A stretch of DNA of 64,000 nucleotides from JBBRGK01 sp036741355 (lineage in GTDB: Bacteria > Chloroflexota > Dehalococcoidia > CAUJGQ01). The position numbers and the translations under genes were made by a program. Shown piece after piece: positions 18,551 to 27,038 of the stretch. Each line of letters opens with the position of its first letter. Position 1 is the stretch's first letter. Under the pieces are notes generated by a model. That model was not told the DNA's origin, searched no databases, and saw only the letters and a program-made list of their open reading frames with translations. The stretch covers positions 62,001 to 126,000 of the forward strand of contig DAINSK010000001.1 of assembly GCA_036741355.1 (NCBI GenBank), written 5' to 3'.

Positions 18551-19039
18551 TCAGCCGGACTTGTTCGAAGGCTCGCCTCGCAAATGGCCGCACAAGCTCT
18601 CGAAGTCGTCGGCGTTGTCATAGAGGGGTAACGGCACAAGAACGCCTGCAGCTCCGGGGCTGGTTCTGAGGCCGTCGATGCACTCTTTACGCTGCAGGCT
18701 TGCATCCCAATCACGACACGCCTGCGGACGCGCTGCGTGCACTTTGCAGCCCGCCCGACCATCCGTGAACTCCAGGAATACACATCCGCCGTCACGCTCT
18801 TTGAGCTGGCCCGTTTCCTCTTCGAACGGATAGACTCGGGCGTATTCGCCCAGGAAAACGCCGACGTCCATGCCGAGGTGAGCCGCCAACCGATCTGCTT
18901 CGGGGCGAGAGATCAGCGGTTGCCACCGCTGGCAGCAGACGCCGCAGCGGAAGCATGGAATCGCTTCGTCGTCCGTGAAGCGGCGAAGTTGCGTGTCGTA
19001 GGAACGCCGCGTACCGGCCGCGGTCAAGCGGATGCGCAT
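18551..19039 (-). CDS. YkgJ-family cysteine cluster protein
   Basis: A 162-residue member of the YkgJ/Fe-S cluster-binding family (CxxCxxCC...C...C). The motif CFRCGVCCQRW is near residue 29, with further cysteines in GGCVFLE, GCKVH and ACRDW. It is likely to bind an Fe-S cluster or zinc; the family role is unsettled. It is monocistronic and followed by noncoding sequence before the toxin pair. Confidence 0.85.
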   Translation of the reverse strand: MRIRLTAAGTRRSYDTQLRRFTDDEAIPCFRCGVCCQRWQPLISRPEADRLAAHLGMDVGVFLGEYARVYPFEEETGQLKERDGGCVFLEFTDGRAGCKVHAARPQACRDWDASLQRKECIDGLRTSPGAAGVLVPLPLYDNADDFESLCGHLRGEPSNKSG

Positions 19040-19131
19040 GAGACTCCCGCGGCCGCAAATGAATCAGTATTTGGGGCGGAGTTGAGAAGAATCGGCCGCC
19101 TACGCCGACAGTATCTCAAGCATAGAACGGA

Positions 19132-20019
19132 TCAGTCCTCGTCTGAAATCGATGGGGAGGCAATTCGGGGTCCCGTGCGCTCCCACCAAACGGTCGCTGC
19201 GACCCTACGCGACGGCAACACCCATTCGTCACCATCGCGCACCAGGCATTCGGCAAGCCCGTCCCGGAGTATTCTATCCATCTCGGGAGAGGTCAAAAGG
19301 ATCAGGTGTTCCCGCGCGGTATCGATTGCGTCGTCTATCGTCGGAAACTGCCAGAAACTGGAAGCGCCCGCGTCATACACCTCGACGTTGGCAGGTATGC
19401 CCATTTCGTGTAGCACCGCGTATACGTCGAAATACGTCGGCTGCGGGATCCGAACCTCACCGTGGAGCCGCTCCCACAGCGCTAGCAGGACCGGCGGCTC
19501 GGCCCAATCTGCCATGAGCTCCAGCACGACGGCGACCATGGCACGGGCGTCGAGCGAACGAATCCACGCTTCGATGTCGGCTTGTGGGTAGAGAACATGG
19601 GTGCAGAGCACAACATCAGCCGCATCGGTCGCGGCCGCCGATTCAAGCCATCCTGTCGGCAGAATCGTTATGTTGCCGATTCCTGCCGCGGCCGCGTCAT
19701 CGGCCAACCGCCCTGACATATCCTCCGACGGCTCGACGGCGATGACCGCCCCGGCGAATCGCGCGATCGGAAGGGTGTATCTGCCCGTTCCGGCGCCAAC
19801 GTCCAGCACGGCACCGCCCGCCGGCAAAAGTGAGCGTACGCGCCGAACGAGCGGGCTTTCCTGTGCGGCGGCATTCGCCTGACGGGGATAGCGACCGGCT
19901 CGGCGCGCCCAAAAGTCGGAGCTGTCACGGCCGACGCGCGCGTAGGCGGCGTCCATCTGCCGCTTCCTGCCCTCGACGAGCGCATGCCAGCGGTCGACCG
20001 CCGATACCCGATCAGTCAC
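19132..20019 (-). CDS. SAM-dependent class I methyltransferase
   Basis: A protein of about 295 residues with motif I AVLDVGAGTGRYTLPIARF, followed by AVEPSEDM (motif II) and CTHVLYPQ. The GTG start is tentative: a GGGGGA lies eight bases upstream, while an in-frame ATG at 20073 has no good ribosome site. It resembles small-molecule methyltransferases; the substrate is unknown. Divergent from the acetyltransferase gene. Confidence 0.75.
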   Translation of the reverse strand: MTDRVSAVDRWHALVEGRKRQMDAAYARVGRDSSDFWARRAGRYPRQANAAAQESPLVRRVRSLLPAGGAVLDVGAGTGRYTLPIARFAGAVIAVEPSEDMSGRLADDAAAAGIGNITILPTGWLESAAATDAADVVLCTHVLYPQADIEAWIRSLDARAMVAVVLELMADWAEPPVLLALWERLHGEVRIPQPTYFDVYAVLHEMGIPANVEVYDAGASSFWQFPTIDDAIDTAREHLILLTSPEMDRILRDGLAECLVRDGDEWVLPSRRVAATVWWERTGPRIASPSISDED

Positions 20020-20132
20020 GACGTCATCCCCCGTGGCATCACCCCCCGTCCAGCCATGACAAAGGTTTGCCATGCGGGTATGTTTGACTTCTCCCGCCAA
20101 CGTGCATTTTAGAACGCCACGTGGAGTACTTC

Positions 20133-20924
20133 ATGTCTTCAGTCAATATGCAACCGCCGGCAATGATCGCCCGCGCCGACGCGGCCTACGTCGAGTTCTT
20201 CCGAACCTTCGCGCGCACAGTCCCCGGCGCGGCGATCATCGAGCGCGACGGTCTCGTCATGGTCGGTACCGGAAATCTGCTTCCACACTTCAATTTCGCG
20301 GGCTTGACCAGGGTACCCGACGATCCTGACGCGATAATCCAGCGTACCGAAGCGTTCTTTGCGCCGTACGGCGGCCGGTTCATGCTGGCGGCCATGGAAC
20401 CAGCAGACGCGATTTCGCCGGCCATGGAGGCAATCGGCATGCAACCCGGAGCCTCTAGGATGATGCTACTTTCGCCGATCGCCGGATCGCCCCGAGCCGT
20501 CGCTGGATTAACAATTCGGACCGCAAACGACCCGGAGTCGCTGTACGAATATAACGACACCCTGACCGCCGGTTTTGGCGGCGACCCGTGGGCAACGCGC
20601 GAGATCCTGGGTCACCCCGCGTTCATGGCTATGCGAGATGCAAGCCACTATACCGGCTTCGTGGAGGGCAGGCCGGTGGCCACCGCGATGCGCCTCGCCA
20701 GCAATCGCGTCGTCGTCATCGCCAACGTCAGCACTATTCCGGAGTTCCGCAAGCGCGGGATCGGCGAGGCAATGACCTGGCGCGCTGCGCTGGACGGCCT
20801 CGAAGAAGGCTGCATAGCCGCATATTTACAAGCGAGCGACATGGGCTTCCCTATCTACGAGCGAATGGGGTTTCGGCACGTAGTGACACATCTGACGTGG
20901 CTATCGCCCGCAAAGCTGTCTTGA
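20133..20924 (+). CDS. GNAT-family N-acetyltransferase
   Basis: A 263-residue protein whose C-terminal half is a GNAT domain. The acetyl-CoA pyrophosphate loop is FRKRGIGEAMTW, preceded by the beta-strand VANVSTIPEF and followed by SDMGFPIYERMGF. The N-terminal half is a second degenerate module. The ATG is chosen because GGAG lies six bases upstream. Substrate unknown. Confidence 0.85.
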   Translation: MSSVNMQPPAMIARADAAYVEFFRTFARTVPGAAIIERDGLVMVGTGNLLPHFNFAGLTRVPDDPDAIIQRTEAFFAPYGGRFMLAAMEPADAISPAMEAIGMQPGASRMMLLSPIAGSPRAVAGLTIRTANDPESLYEYNDTLTAGFGGDPWATREILGHPAFMAMRDASHYTGFVEGRPVATAMRLASNRVVVIANVSTIPEFRKRGIGEAMTWRAALDGLEEGCIAAYLQASDMGFPIYERMGFRHVVTHLTWLSPAKLS

Positions 20925-20994
20925 TGCGTTCTTGATGCTGAGCCGGCTGCTACACTGGAAAGAGCGATCCTGATTCTGTCTCCGGCGGAGAGAT

Positions 20995-21243
20995 ATGCCG
21001 ATCTACGAGTATCTTTGCGAACCGTGTGATAACCGATTTGAGAAGCTGCGGCCCATCTCCGCGGCAGGTCAACCCTCGCCGTGCCCGCGGTGCGGCAACT
21101 CCGCACCACAGGCGGTGACGCGCACGGCCCGGATCACAGGGCAGGGCGAGGGCGAAGCGACCGATCAGACGCCGATGGATGCAGCGCCGGCTGCCGCCCA
21201 CGGACACGGCCATTCGCATGGCCCTATGGGGCACATGCACTAG
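20995..21243 (+). CDS. FmdB-type zinc ribbon with His-rich tail
   Basis: An 82-residue protein. MPIYEYLCEPCDNRFE and CPRCG give two CxxC knuckles of the FmdB/CxxC_CxxC family. The C-terminus, AAHGHGHSHGPMGHMH, is a histidine/methionine-rich segment that could bind Ni, Zn or Cu. The second such zinc-ribbon gene in the window (2218-2412) lacks the tail. Function unknown. Confidence 0.8.
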   Translation: MPIYEYLCEPCDNRFEKLRPISAAGQPSPCPRCGNSAPQAVTRTARITGQGEGEATDQTPMDAAPAAAHGHGHSHGPMGHMH

Positions 21244-21307
21244 CGCGGCCACGCGCTCCAACTGGGGCCGCTCAGCCCATCTCATCCCGCACCACAGGTA
21301 TGTGTTT

Positions 21308-21928
21308 ATGGCTAACTGGCTACAACGACTCGGACAACGATTTGTCCATCAGGCGTCTGGTCCCGGGATTGCATCCTCTTCCGCCGGATACGACATGTAT
21401 GTACCGATGTTTGCGACGCGGCTTGCGGTTAACAGTCCCGGAGCTCCGGGGCTTGCCGGCGCCGAAGCGCTGTACAACAAATGGTCCGCGCGCTGGCAAG
21501 AGTTCTGAGAACCGGTCGAAGCGGGCGGTCTGCCCGTACGTGGAGACCTTCTCCCGTTCTGGAACCCAGACGATGCACCGCTTCCTGAAACCGTATCAGC
21601 CTGGCAGACGGGTGGTTGGCGTGTCGCGCTCGGCGTCGAGCTGGTTGCACACCTCGAGCCGGTGCTCGCGATCGACAGCTGCCTGGTCGGGTTTTGTGCT
21701 GAATCTGATGAATTGGCAGACGAATTTGTCAGGCTCATCCGTATAGAAAACCTGGACGCCCGGCGCGGAATGGCGCATCCCGACGGTATCGACCAGGACC
21801 GCGAATGCGACGTCTTGTTGCCGTTGAGGCCGGACGCCCCAGACGACGAAGTCGACAACTGCATCGTAGCGTCGGTCAAGGCCTCGCACACCATCCTCTG
21901 CCCGGCAGGGCTCCGCCCGCGTTCGTAG
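21308..21928 (+). CDS. Open frame with one internal TGA (possible selenoprotein or nonsense mutant)
   Basis: About 206 residues in one frame, broken only by TGA at 21506-21508 (context SARWQEF-TGA-EPVEAG). Both halves have similar codon use, and there is no usable start codon for about 150 bases after the TGA, so the second half needs the first. A hairpin (GCGGGC-GGTCT-GCCCGT) has its loop 18 bases after the TGA. A CGA-to-TGA nonsense mutation is the main alternative. The protein is not recognised; the second part is acidic and has four cysteines. The start is uncertain, with no strong ribosome site. Confidence 0.4.
21521..21537 (+). promoter_or_regulatory. Possible bacterial SECIS hairpin
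   Basis: Stem GCGGGC/GCCCGT with loop GGTCT, beginning 18 bases after the in-frame TGA. The loop sequence and spacing are those I recall for E. coli fdhF, where SelB recognises GGUCU. Stable short hairpins are common in high-GC DNA, so the match is suggestive only. Confidence 0.35.
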
Positions 21929-21991
21929 CGGTTGGAACTTCCCCCGCGCCCGTGCGACACTGAACGCACATCTTCGGCGAGGGGGACGACC

Positions 21992-22606
21992 GTGGCAACG
22001 AACTCCGCCGGCCGGCGCGCCGGAGCCGACGAACGCACGACATCCGAAACACGCGTTCGCGTCAATCTGAACCTCGACGGTACAGGCGCCGCGCGCGTCA
22101 GCACGGGCATCGGCATGCTCGACCACTTGATCGATCAGATAGCGCGACACAGTCTGATCGATCTTGAAGTCGAGGCGCAGGGCGACACCGAAGTCGACGC
22201 TCACCACACCACTGAAGATGTGGCTATCTGCATGGGACGGGCACTCAACCAGGCGCTGGGAGACCGAAACGGCATCGTTCGCATGGCCGACCGCACCGTG
22301 CCTATGGACGAAAGCCTCGTGCAGGTTGCGATCGACCTCAGCGGGCGTCCATATGCCGCTATCAGCCTCCCATTCCGCGGCGAGCGAATCGGCACTCTGT
22401 CCACGGAGTTGGTCGAGCACTTCCTGACCAGTTTCGCTTTCGAAGGGCGGATGGCGCTGCACGTGCGCGAGCTGGCAGGAAAAAACGACCATCATCGGGC
22501 CGAAGCCGCGTTCAAGGCGCTTGCCCGTGCATTGGGCGACGCGATAGCGATCGACCCGCGCCGGGAGGGATCTATCGCCAGCACTAAGGGCACGTTGACC
22601 GCGTGA
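21992..22606 (+). CDS. hisB: Imidazoleglycerol-phosphate dehydratase
   Basis: Catalyses the sixth step of histidine synthesis. The two Mn-binding His/Glu motifs are clear: DAHHTTED and GKNDHHRAEAAFKA; GIGMLDHL near the N-terminus is also conserved. The length (204 residues) is that of the monofunctional bacterial enzyme. GTG start with GAGGGGG upstream. It stands alone rather than in a his operon. Its stop overlaps the start of the secreted DUF4397 gene. Confidence 0.95.
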   Translation: MATNSAGRRAGADERTTSETRVRVNLNLDGTGAARVSTGIGMLDHLIDQIARHSLIDLEVEAQGDTEVDAHHTTEDVAICMGRALNQALGDRNGIVRMADRTVPMDESLVQVAIDLSGRPYAAISLPFRGERIGTLSTELVEHFLTSFAFEGRMALHVRELAGKNDHHRAEAAFKALARALGDAIAIDPRREGSIASTKGTLTA

Positions 22607-23679
22607 GTGTGCCATCGAATCCTCGGAAGGCAAACGCTTGCCCCGCTCGTATAGCCGGCAAACGCTTGCGTAGTCCGATGATCCTGTTCTTGCTGGTTGT
22701 CGTCGTCGGCGCGGCTTCGCTGCATACGCGAACTGCCGGCGCTCAAACTCCCCCTGCCCTCCCGGCATTCCTCAGTATCCACCACCTTTCAGCAGACGCG
22801 CCCGCGCTCGACGTGTACGTGGACGGGGGGCGCGTCATCTCCGGTCTGAACTTCACCGACGTATCGGACTACCTGCGGCTTTCGCCCGGAGCTCATCGCG
22901 TTCAGGTCGCGCTGTCCGGGCGCCTCGACCAGCTGCTGAACACCACGGCATCCCTGGAAAGCGGCAAAAGCTACACCTGGGTTCTGTCTGGGCTAACCTC
23001 GTCGAACGACGTTACCGTTCCGTTTACCCCCGATCTGCAGTTCACGCACTTCATCGTCTTGAACAACAACGCGGGCGTGACGGCGGACATGCGATCGCGG
23101 GTCCGTATCTTGAATGCGTCGCCAGGGTCGGCGCCGCTCGATGTCCGTCTTGACGATTTGAGCGGGATACCGCTTGCCTCTGCCCTTGCCTACGGAATCG
23201 TGGGCGACTATTCGACCTTGGGCGCCGGCAACTACACGATTTCGGTCTATGCGGCAGGTAGTTCCACTCCGTCGCTTTCACACCTCGCACTCGCGGTGGA
23301 AGAACGCAAGGCGTACACAATGGTCATCGGCGGCGTTAGTCCGGGCGTGGCAAATCCCGACGCCCCTAATCCCGTCCAAGGACTGGTAGCGCAACGGGTA
23401 CCGGACCAGAATTCGTCGCGGACGGCGGTCCTATCGCGGGGTTGTAACCAGGTGATCCTAAATCTGCCGGTCGGCACGCCGATGCGGAACATCCTGAACC
23501 TGGTAGACGACGCCGGCCGCGTGACGTCCGTTTGGCGCTTTGACAACCAGGCCAAGAAACTCAAGGTCGGCTACTTCAGCGATTTGACCGCGCCGCTGGA
23601 CTATCAGAACACCATCGCTTCGCCTGAAGCCGCGTTCATCTGCGTCAGCGCCACTACAAGCTGGAGCCCGCCAGGTTAA
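22603..23679 (+). CDS. Secreted DUF4397 protein
   Basis: A 358-residue protein with a positively charged N-terminus, a hydrophobic stretch (MILFLLVVVVGAASL) and a cleavage-like TAGAQ around residue 47. Two tandem DUF4397 beta-sandwich repeats follow: HHLSADAPALDVYVDG and, about 110 residues later, RILNASPGSAPLDVRLDD. It is exported; function unknown, possibly cell-surface binding. GTG start overlaps the hisB stop (GTGA), suggesting translational coupling, though no functional link is evident. Confidence 0.85.
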   Translation: MSVPSNPRKANACPARIAGKRLRSPMILFLLVVVVGAASLHTRTAGAQTPPALPAFLSIHHLSADAPALDVYVDGGRVISGLNFTDVSDYLRLSPGAHRVQVALSGRLDQLLNTTASLESGKSYTWVLSGLTSSNDVTVPFTPDLQFTHFIVLNNNAGVTADMRSRVRILNASPGSAPLDVRLDDLSGIPLASALAYGIVGDYSTLGAGNYTISVYAAGSSTPSLSHLALAVEERKAYTMVIGGVSPGVANPDAPNPVQGLVAQRVPDQNSSRTAVLSRGCNQVILNLPVGTPMRNILNLVDDAGRVTSVWRFDNQAKKLKVGYFSDLTAPLDYQNTIASPEAAFICVSATTSWSPPG

Positions 23680-24908
23680 CGCTCTCGCACCAGCGTCGCG
23701 ATGCACTCGGTGTGGAAGGTTTGCGGGAACATGTCCAGCGGCTGAACCTCCAGCAGTTCATAACCACCGTCCACCAGCCGGCGAAGGTCCCGAGCCAGCG
23801 TCGCGGCATCGCACGAAACATAGACGATACGTTCCGCGCTGACCTCTAACATGGCGTCCAAAGCCACAGGCTCGCAGCCCTGTCGGGACGGGTCAAGCAG
23901 AATGCGCGTGGGGCGTTCTGGCAGGTTCGGCAGCGCATTTTCTACCGTAGCCTGGATATAACGCACGTTTTCCAACCCGGCGAGGTTACGGCGGGCATCG
24001 TCGGCTGCCTGTCTTGAGACTTCGATCGCAACCACCTGCCGGCACCGCGGGGCAAAGATCCTGCTGAAGAATCCACCGCCCGCATACAGGTCGGCCAAGA
24101 TGTCCTCCTGGCCAAGGCGGAGCTGCTCGCCGACCAGCCGCACCATGTTTTCGGCCTGCGGCGTGTTCACCTGGAAAAATGCCGCCGGCGATATAAAGAA
24201 CTGTGCTCCTGTCACTGTCTCGGTCAACGAGTCTTGACCTGAGGGGACGCCAACGCCGCGGTCGGTCAGATCCGGCAGCACCATCAGATCGCCGGTATTT
24301 ACGCCGGAGCGCACAACGATCTGATGCAGACCTGCCCCTTTTCCGTGCAGCAGCGGGATGAGATCGCGGATCGGCGGCTCAACGATGTAGCAGATATCGA
24401 TCGGGAGTATGCGGTTACTGTTTCGCTGCGTGAAGCCAACGTCGCCGCGCTGGTTGCAGCTTAAGCGCGCCTGGTTGCGGTAGAACCAAGGCGAAGGCGA
24501 CGGCACAGTGGGCGGCACAGGTACATCCACCAGGTGCCCGATACGCTCCAGTGTCTCAATCACAATCCGTCGTTTCGCATCTAGCTGCGCCTCGTACGTC
24601 AGATGCTGGTAATTGCAACCGCCACAAGCGCCAAAATAGGGGCAAAGCGGCAAAACGCGGTCGCGCGAAGGCACGATCACTTCAACCACGTGGGCCATCA
24701 GGTGGTCCTTCTGCACGCGGTCGATTGTCGCGACCACCTCCTCGCCGGGCGCACCGTAAGCGACGAACACAACCTGGCCTTCGTCGGTATGAGCGATTGC
24801 GGCGCCACGGTTTGTGAGATCACCGAGCGTCAGCCGCAACTGAACGCCCTGCCGATATCCGGGACGGGTCGTGCGAGAGGAGGTCCTGTTCGTTTCAACG
24901 GGAATCAT
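23676..24908 (-). CDS. 23S rRNA (uracil-C5)-methyltransferase, RlmD/RumA family
   Basis: A 410-residue protein: N-terminal TRAM domain (about 20-80), [4Fe-4S] site CPYFGACGGC (C-x5-C-x2-C), the FFQVN segment, SAM motif LADLYAGGGFFS and catalytic nucleophile region YVSCDAATLARDL. The family methylates U1939 or U747 of 23S rRNA or tRNA U54; the precise target cannot be assigned here. The ATG is chosen because the preceding residues are not conserved. The gene's stop overlaps the convergent DUF4397 gene by four bases. Confidence 0.9.
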   Translation of the reverse strand: MIPVETNRTSSRTTRPGYRQGVQLRLTLGDLTNRGAAIAHTDEGQVVFVAYGAPGEEVVATIDRVQKDHLMAHVVEVIVPSRDRVLPLCPYFGACGGCNYQHLTYEAQLDAKRRIVIETLERIGHLVDVPVPPTVPSPSPWFYRNQARLSCNQRGDVGFTQRNSNRILPIDICYIVEPPIRDLIPLLHGKGAGLHQIVVRSGVNTGDLMVLPDLTDRGVGVPSGQDSLTETVTGAQFFISPAAFFQVNTPQAENMVRLVGEQLRLGQEDILADLYAGGGFFSRIFAPRCRQVVAIEVSRQAADDARRNLAGLENVRYIQATVENALPNLPERPTRILLDPSRQGCEPVALDAMLEVSAERIVYVSCDAATLARDLRRLVDGGYELLEVQPLDMFPQTFHTECIATLVRER

Positions 24909-25037
24909 GCACTGAGTGTACGGTGGCACCGCGCCAGGACAAACGTCGGGGTAGTCCGGCAGCCCGGTCGCTACTTGACGGCGATTCGGGGGCGGCGGAT
25001 CGTGTAGACAGATGGCGCGGGGCCACTTCGGGAGGCA

Positions 25038-25916
25038 ATGAGCGTGAACGACTGCACCGTATGTCTCTCTTTCGACTTCGACCAGATGTCTGGATGGCTC
25101 TTCCGTGGAAACACGACTCCGACACCGCTGTCCCGCGGCGAATTCGGGGCGCGGGTCGGTGTCGGGCGTGTTCTCGACCTTTTGAAGGAGCACGGCATCG
25201 TCGCGACGTTTTTTACCCCTGGCCACACTTGCGACACCTTTCCCCAACAATGCCGCCGCATCGCCGAGGCAGGCCACGAGTTTGGCCATCACGGTTACTG
25301 CCACGAAGTGCCGGCCACGCTGTCCCGAAAAGAAGAGGAGAAGATCCTGCAGAAAGGCATCGAGGCGATCGTGCGGGTAGCAGGCAAGCGGCCGGTCGGT
25401 TATCGGTCGCCGTCCTGGGATCTGAGCGCTCATTCGCTAAAACTGCTGCTGCAGAACGGCTTCCTTTACGACAGCAGCCTGATGGCCGACGACTTTACGC
25501 CGTACCTTTGCCGCATGGGAGACAAATTTGATACCAAGGGTCCCTACCGGTTCGGTCGCTCGGTGGGGCTGGTCGAAATGCCCATTAGTTGGTTGCTCGA
25601 CGACCATCCGCACTTCGAGTGGAACTCACAGCGCGGCAGCGGCCACGCCGCTCCCTCGCACGTCGAGGAGATCTGGCGGGAAGAGTTCGAGTTCATGTAC
25701 GAGCGCGTTCCAGGTGGCATTTACACCTTGACCATGCACCCTCAAGTGATTGGCCGCGGTCACCGAATCCGCATGCTCGACCGGCTGATTCGGCACATGA
25801 AGTCGCGACCCGGCGTTCGCTTTGCCGTGATGAACGACGTAGCCGAGAGCGTGCGGCCGAAGCTGATTGCCCAAGCAGGGCTGGCAGCGGGCGCCGCACA
25901 AACGAAGAAGGCGTAG
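25038..25916 (+). CDS. Polysaccharide deacetylase (NodB-like)
   Basis: A 292-residue cytosolic-looking NodB-homology protein. SFDFD holds the catalytic/metal Asp, HHGYCHE the metal-binding histidine motif and YRSPSWDLS motif 3; the C-terminal MHPQVIGRG contributes the last His. It resembles the PuuE/allantoinase-type branch, so C-N hydrolysis of a small molecule is as likely as polysaccharide deacetylation. It is followed four bases later by the dehydrogenase gene. Confidence 0.87.
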   Translation: MSVNDCTVCLSFDFDQMSGWLFRGNTTPTPLSRGEFGARVGVGRVLDLLKEHGIVATFFTPGHTCDTFPQQCRRIAEAGHEFGHHGYCHEVPATLSRKEEEKILQKGIEAIVRVAGKRPVGYRSPSWDLSAHSLKLLLQNGFLYDSSLMADDFTPYLCRMGDKFDTKGPYRFGRSVGLVEMPISWLLDDHPHFEWNSQRGSGHAAPSHVEEIWREEFEFMYERVPGGIYTLTMHPQVIGRGHRIRMLDRLIRHMKSRPGVRFAVMNDVAESVRPKLIAQAGLAAGAAQTKKA

Positions 25917-25920
25917 CCCG

Positions 25921-27009
25921 ATGAAGCTGTTCGAAGACATGTGCTTCGGCGGCCACGAGCAGGTCGTCTTTTGGAGCGACCCTGGTACGGGGCTGAGAGC
26001 GATCGTCGCGATTCACGACACGACCCTCGGTCCGGGGCTCGGCGGAACTCGAATGTATCCCTACGCGAGCGAACACGAAGCCCTGACCGACGTACTCCGC
26101 CTGTCGCGGGCGATGACTTACAAGAACGCTGCCGCCGGACTTGATTTCGGCGGTGGTAAAGCCGTAATCATCGGCGATTCGACGAAAGACAAATCCGAGG
26201 CGCTGATGCATTCGTATGGGCGGCTGGTCGAGACCCTCAATGGCCGTTACGTCACCACCACGGACGTAGGCACGACGACCAACGACCTGAACATTATTTC
26301 GTTAGAGACTCGGTTCGTGACCGGCACGTCGCCGGCATACGGCGGCAGCGGCGACACTTCGATGCTGACCGGCCTAACGGTCTATGTCGGCATGCGGGCC
26401 GCAGCAAAGGTAAAATGGGGCGAGCCGGACCTCGCCGGCCGTACGGTAGCAGTACAGGGGACAGGCAAAGTCGGCTGGCACCTGATGGAAAACCTGTACG
26501 CGGAAGGCGCGAAGCTCATCGTCACCGACGTCAACCGCGAACAGGTACAAAATGCCGCTTCAACGTTCGGCGCCCGCGTCGTCGGAACCGACGAGATCTA
26601 CGACGTGGAGTGCGACATCTTTTCGCCGAACGCGCTCGGCGCCTCGATAAATTACAACACTGTGCCGCGGCTAAAGTGCGAGATCGTCTGCGGCGGCGCC
26701 AACAACCAGCTCGAGACGCCGGAGGATGGGGAAGCTCTTGCGCGCCGCGGAATCCTTTACGCGCCCGACTTCATTGTGAATTCGGGCGGCGTGATCAACG
26801 TCGCGGACGAATCGCTGGGTTATAACGCCGAGCGCGCCCGCGCCAGGGGCGAGGGCGTATTCGATACTACGTTGCGCATCCTTACGCAGGCGAAAGAGCG
26901 CGGCATCACGCCAAACGAAGCGGCTGAAGCATATGCGGTGTCTCGGATCAAGCTGCTGAACAAGGTGCATAGCACTTTTTTGCCGGGCCACTCACCCATT
27001 CCCCGTTAA
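25921..27009 (+). CDS. Leu/Phe/Val dehydrogenase (Glu-type superfamily)
   Basis: A 362-residue NAD-dependent amino-acid dehydrogenase. The substrate loop GPGLGGTRMYPY and the catalytic-lysine segment AAAGLDFGGGKAV are diagnostic of the leucine dehydrogenase branch; the Rossmann motif is VAVQGTGKVGWHL. It would interconvert branched-chain or aromatic amino acids and their 2-oxo acids. It lies between the deacetylase and an acyl-CoA dehydrogenase on the same strand, consistent with amino-acid catabolism. Confidence 0.92.
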   Translation: MKLFEDMCFGGHEQVVFWSDPGTGLRAIVAIHDTTLGPGLGGTRMYPYASEHEALTDVLRLSRAMTYKNAAAGLDFGGGKAVIIGDSTKDKSEALMHSYGRLVETLNGRYVTTTDVGTTTNDLNIISLETRFVTGTSPAYGGSGDTSMLTGLTVYVGMRAAAKVKWGEPDLAGRTVAVQGTGKVGWHLMENLYAEGAKLIVTDVNREQVQNAASTFGARVVGTDEIYDVECDIFSPNALGASINYNTVPRLKCEIVCGGANNQLETPEDGEALARRGILYAPDFIVNSGGVINVADESLGYNAERARARGEGVFDTTLRILTQAKERGITPNEAAEAYAVSRIKLLNKVHSTFLPGHSPIPR

Positions 27010-27038
27010 CCGCGGCAGGGCCGCGCAGGCAGGAACCC

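Noticed and set aside
21596..22768. A long minus-strand frame across hisB
   Set aside because: It is antisense to a clearly recognised hisB and has shadow-type composition without motifs.
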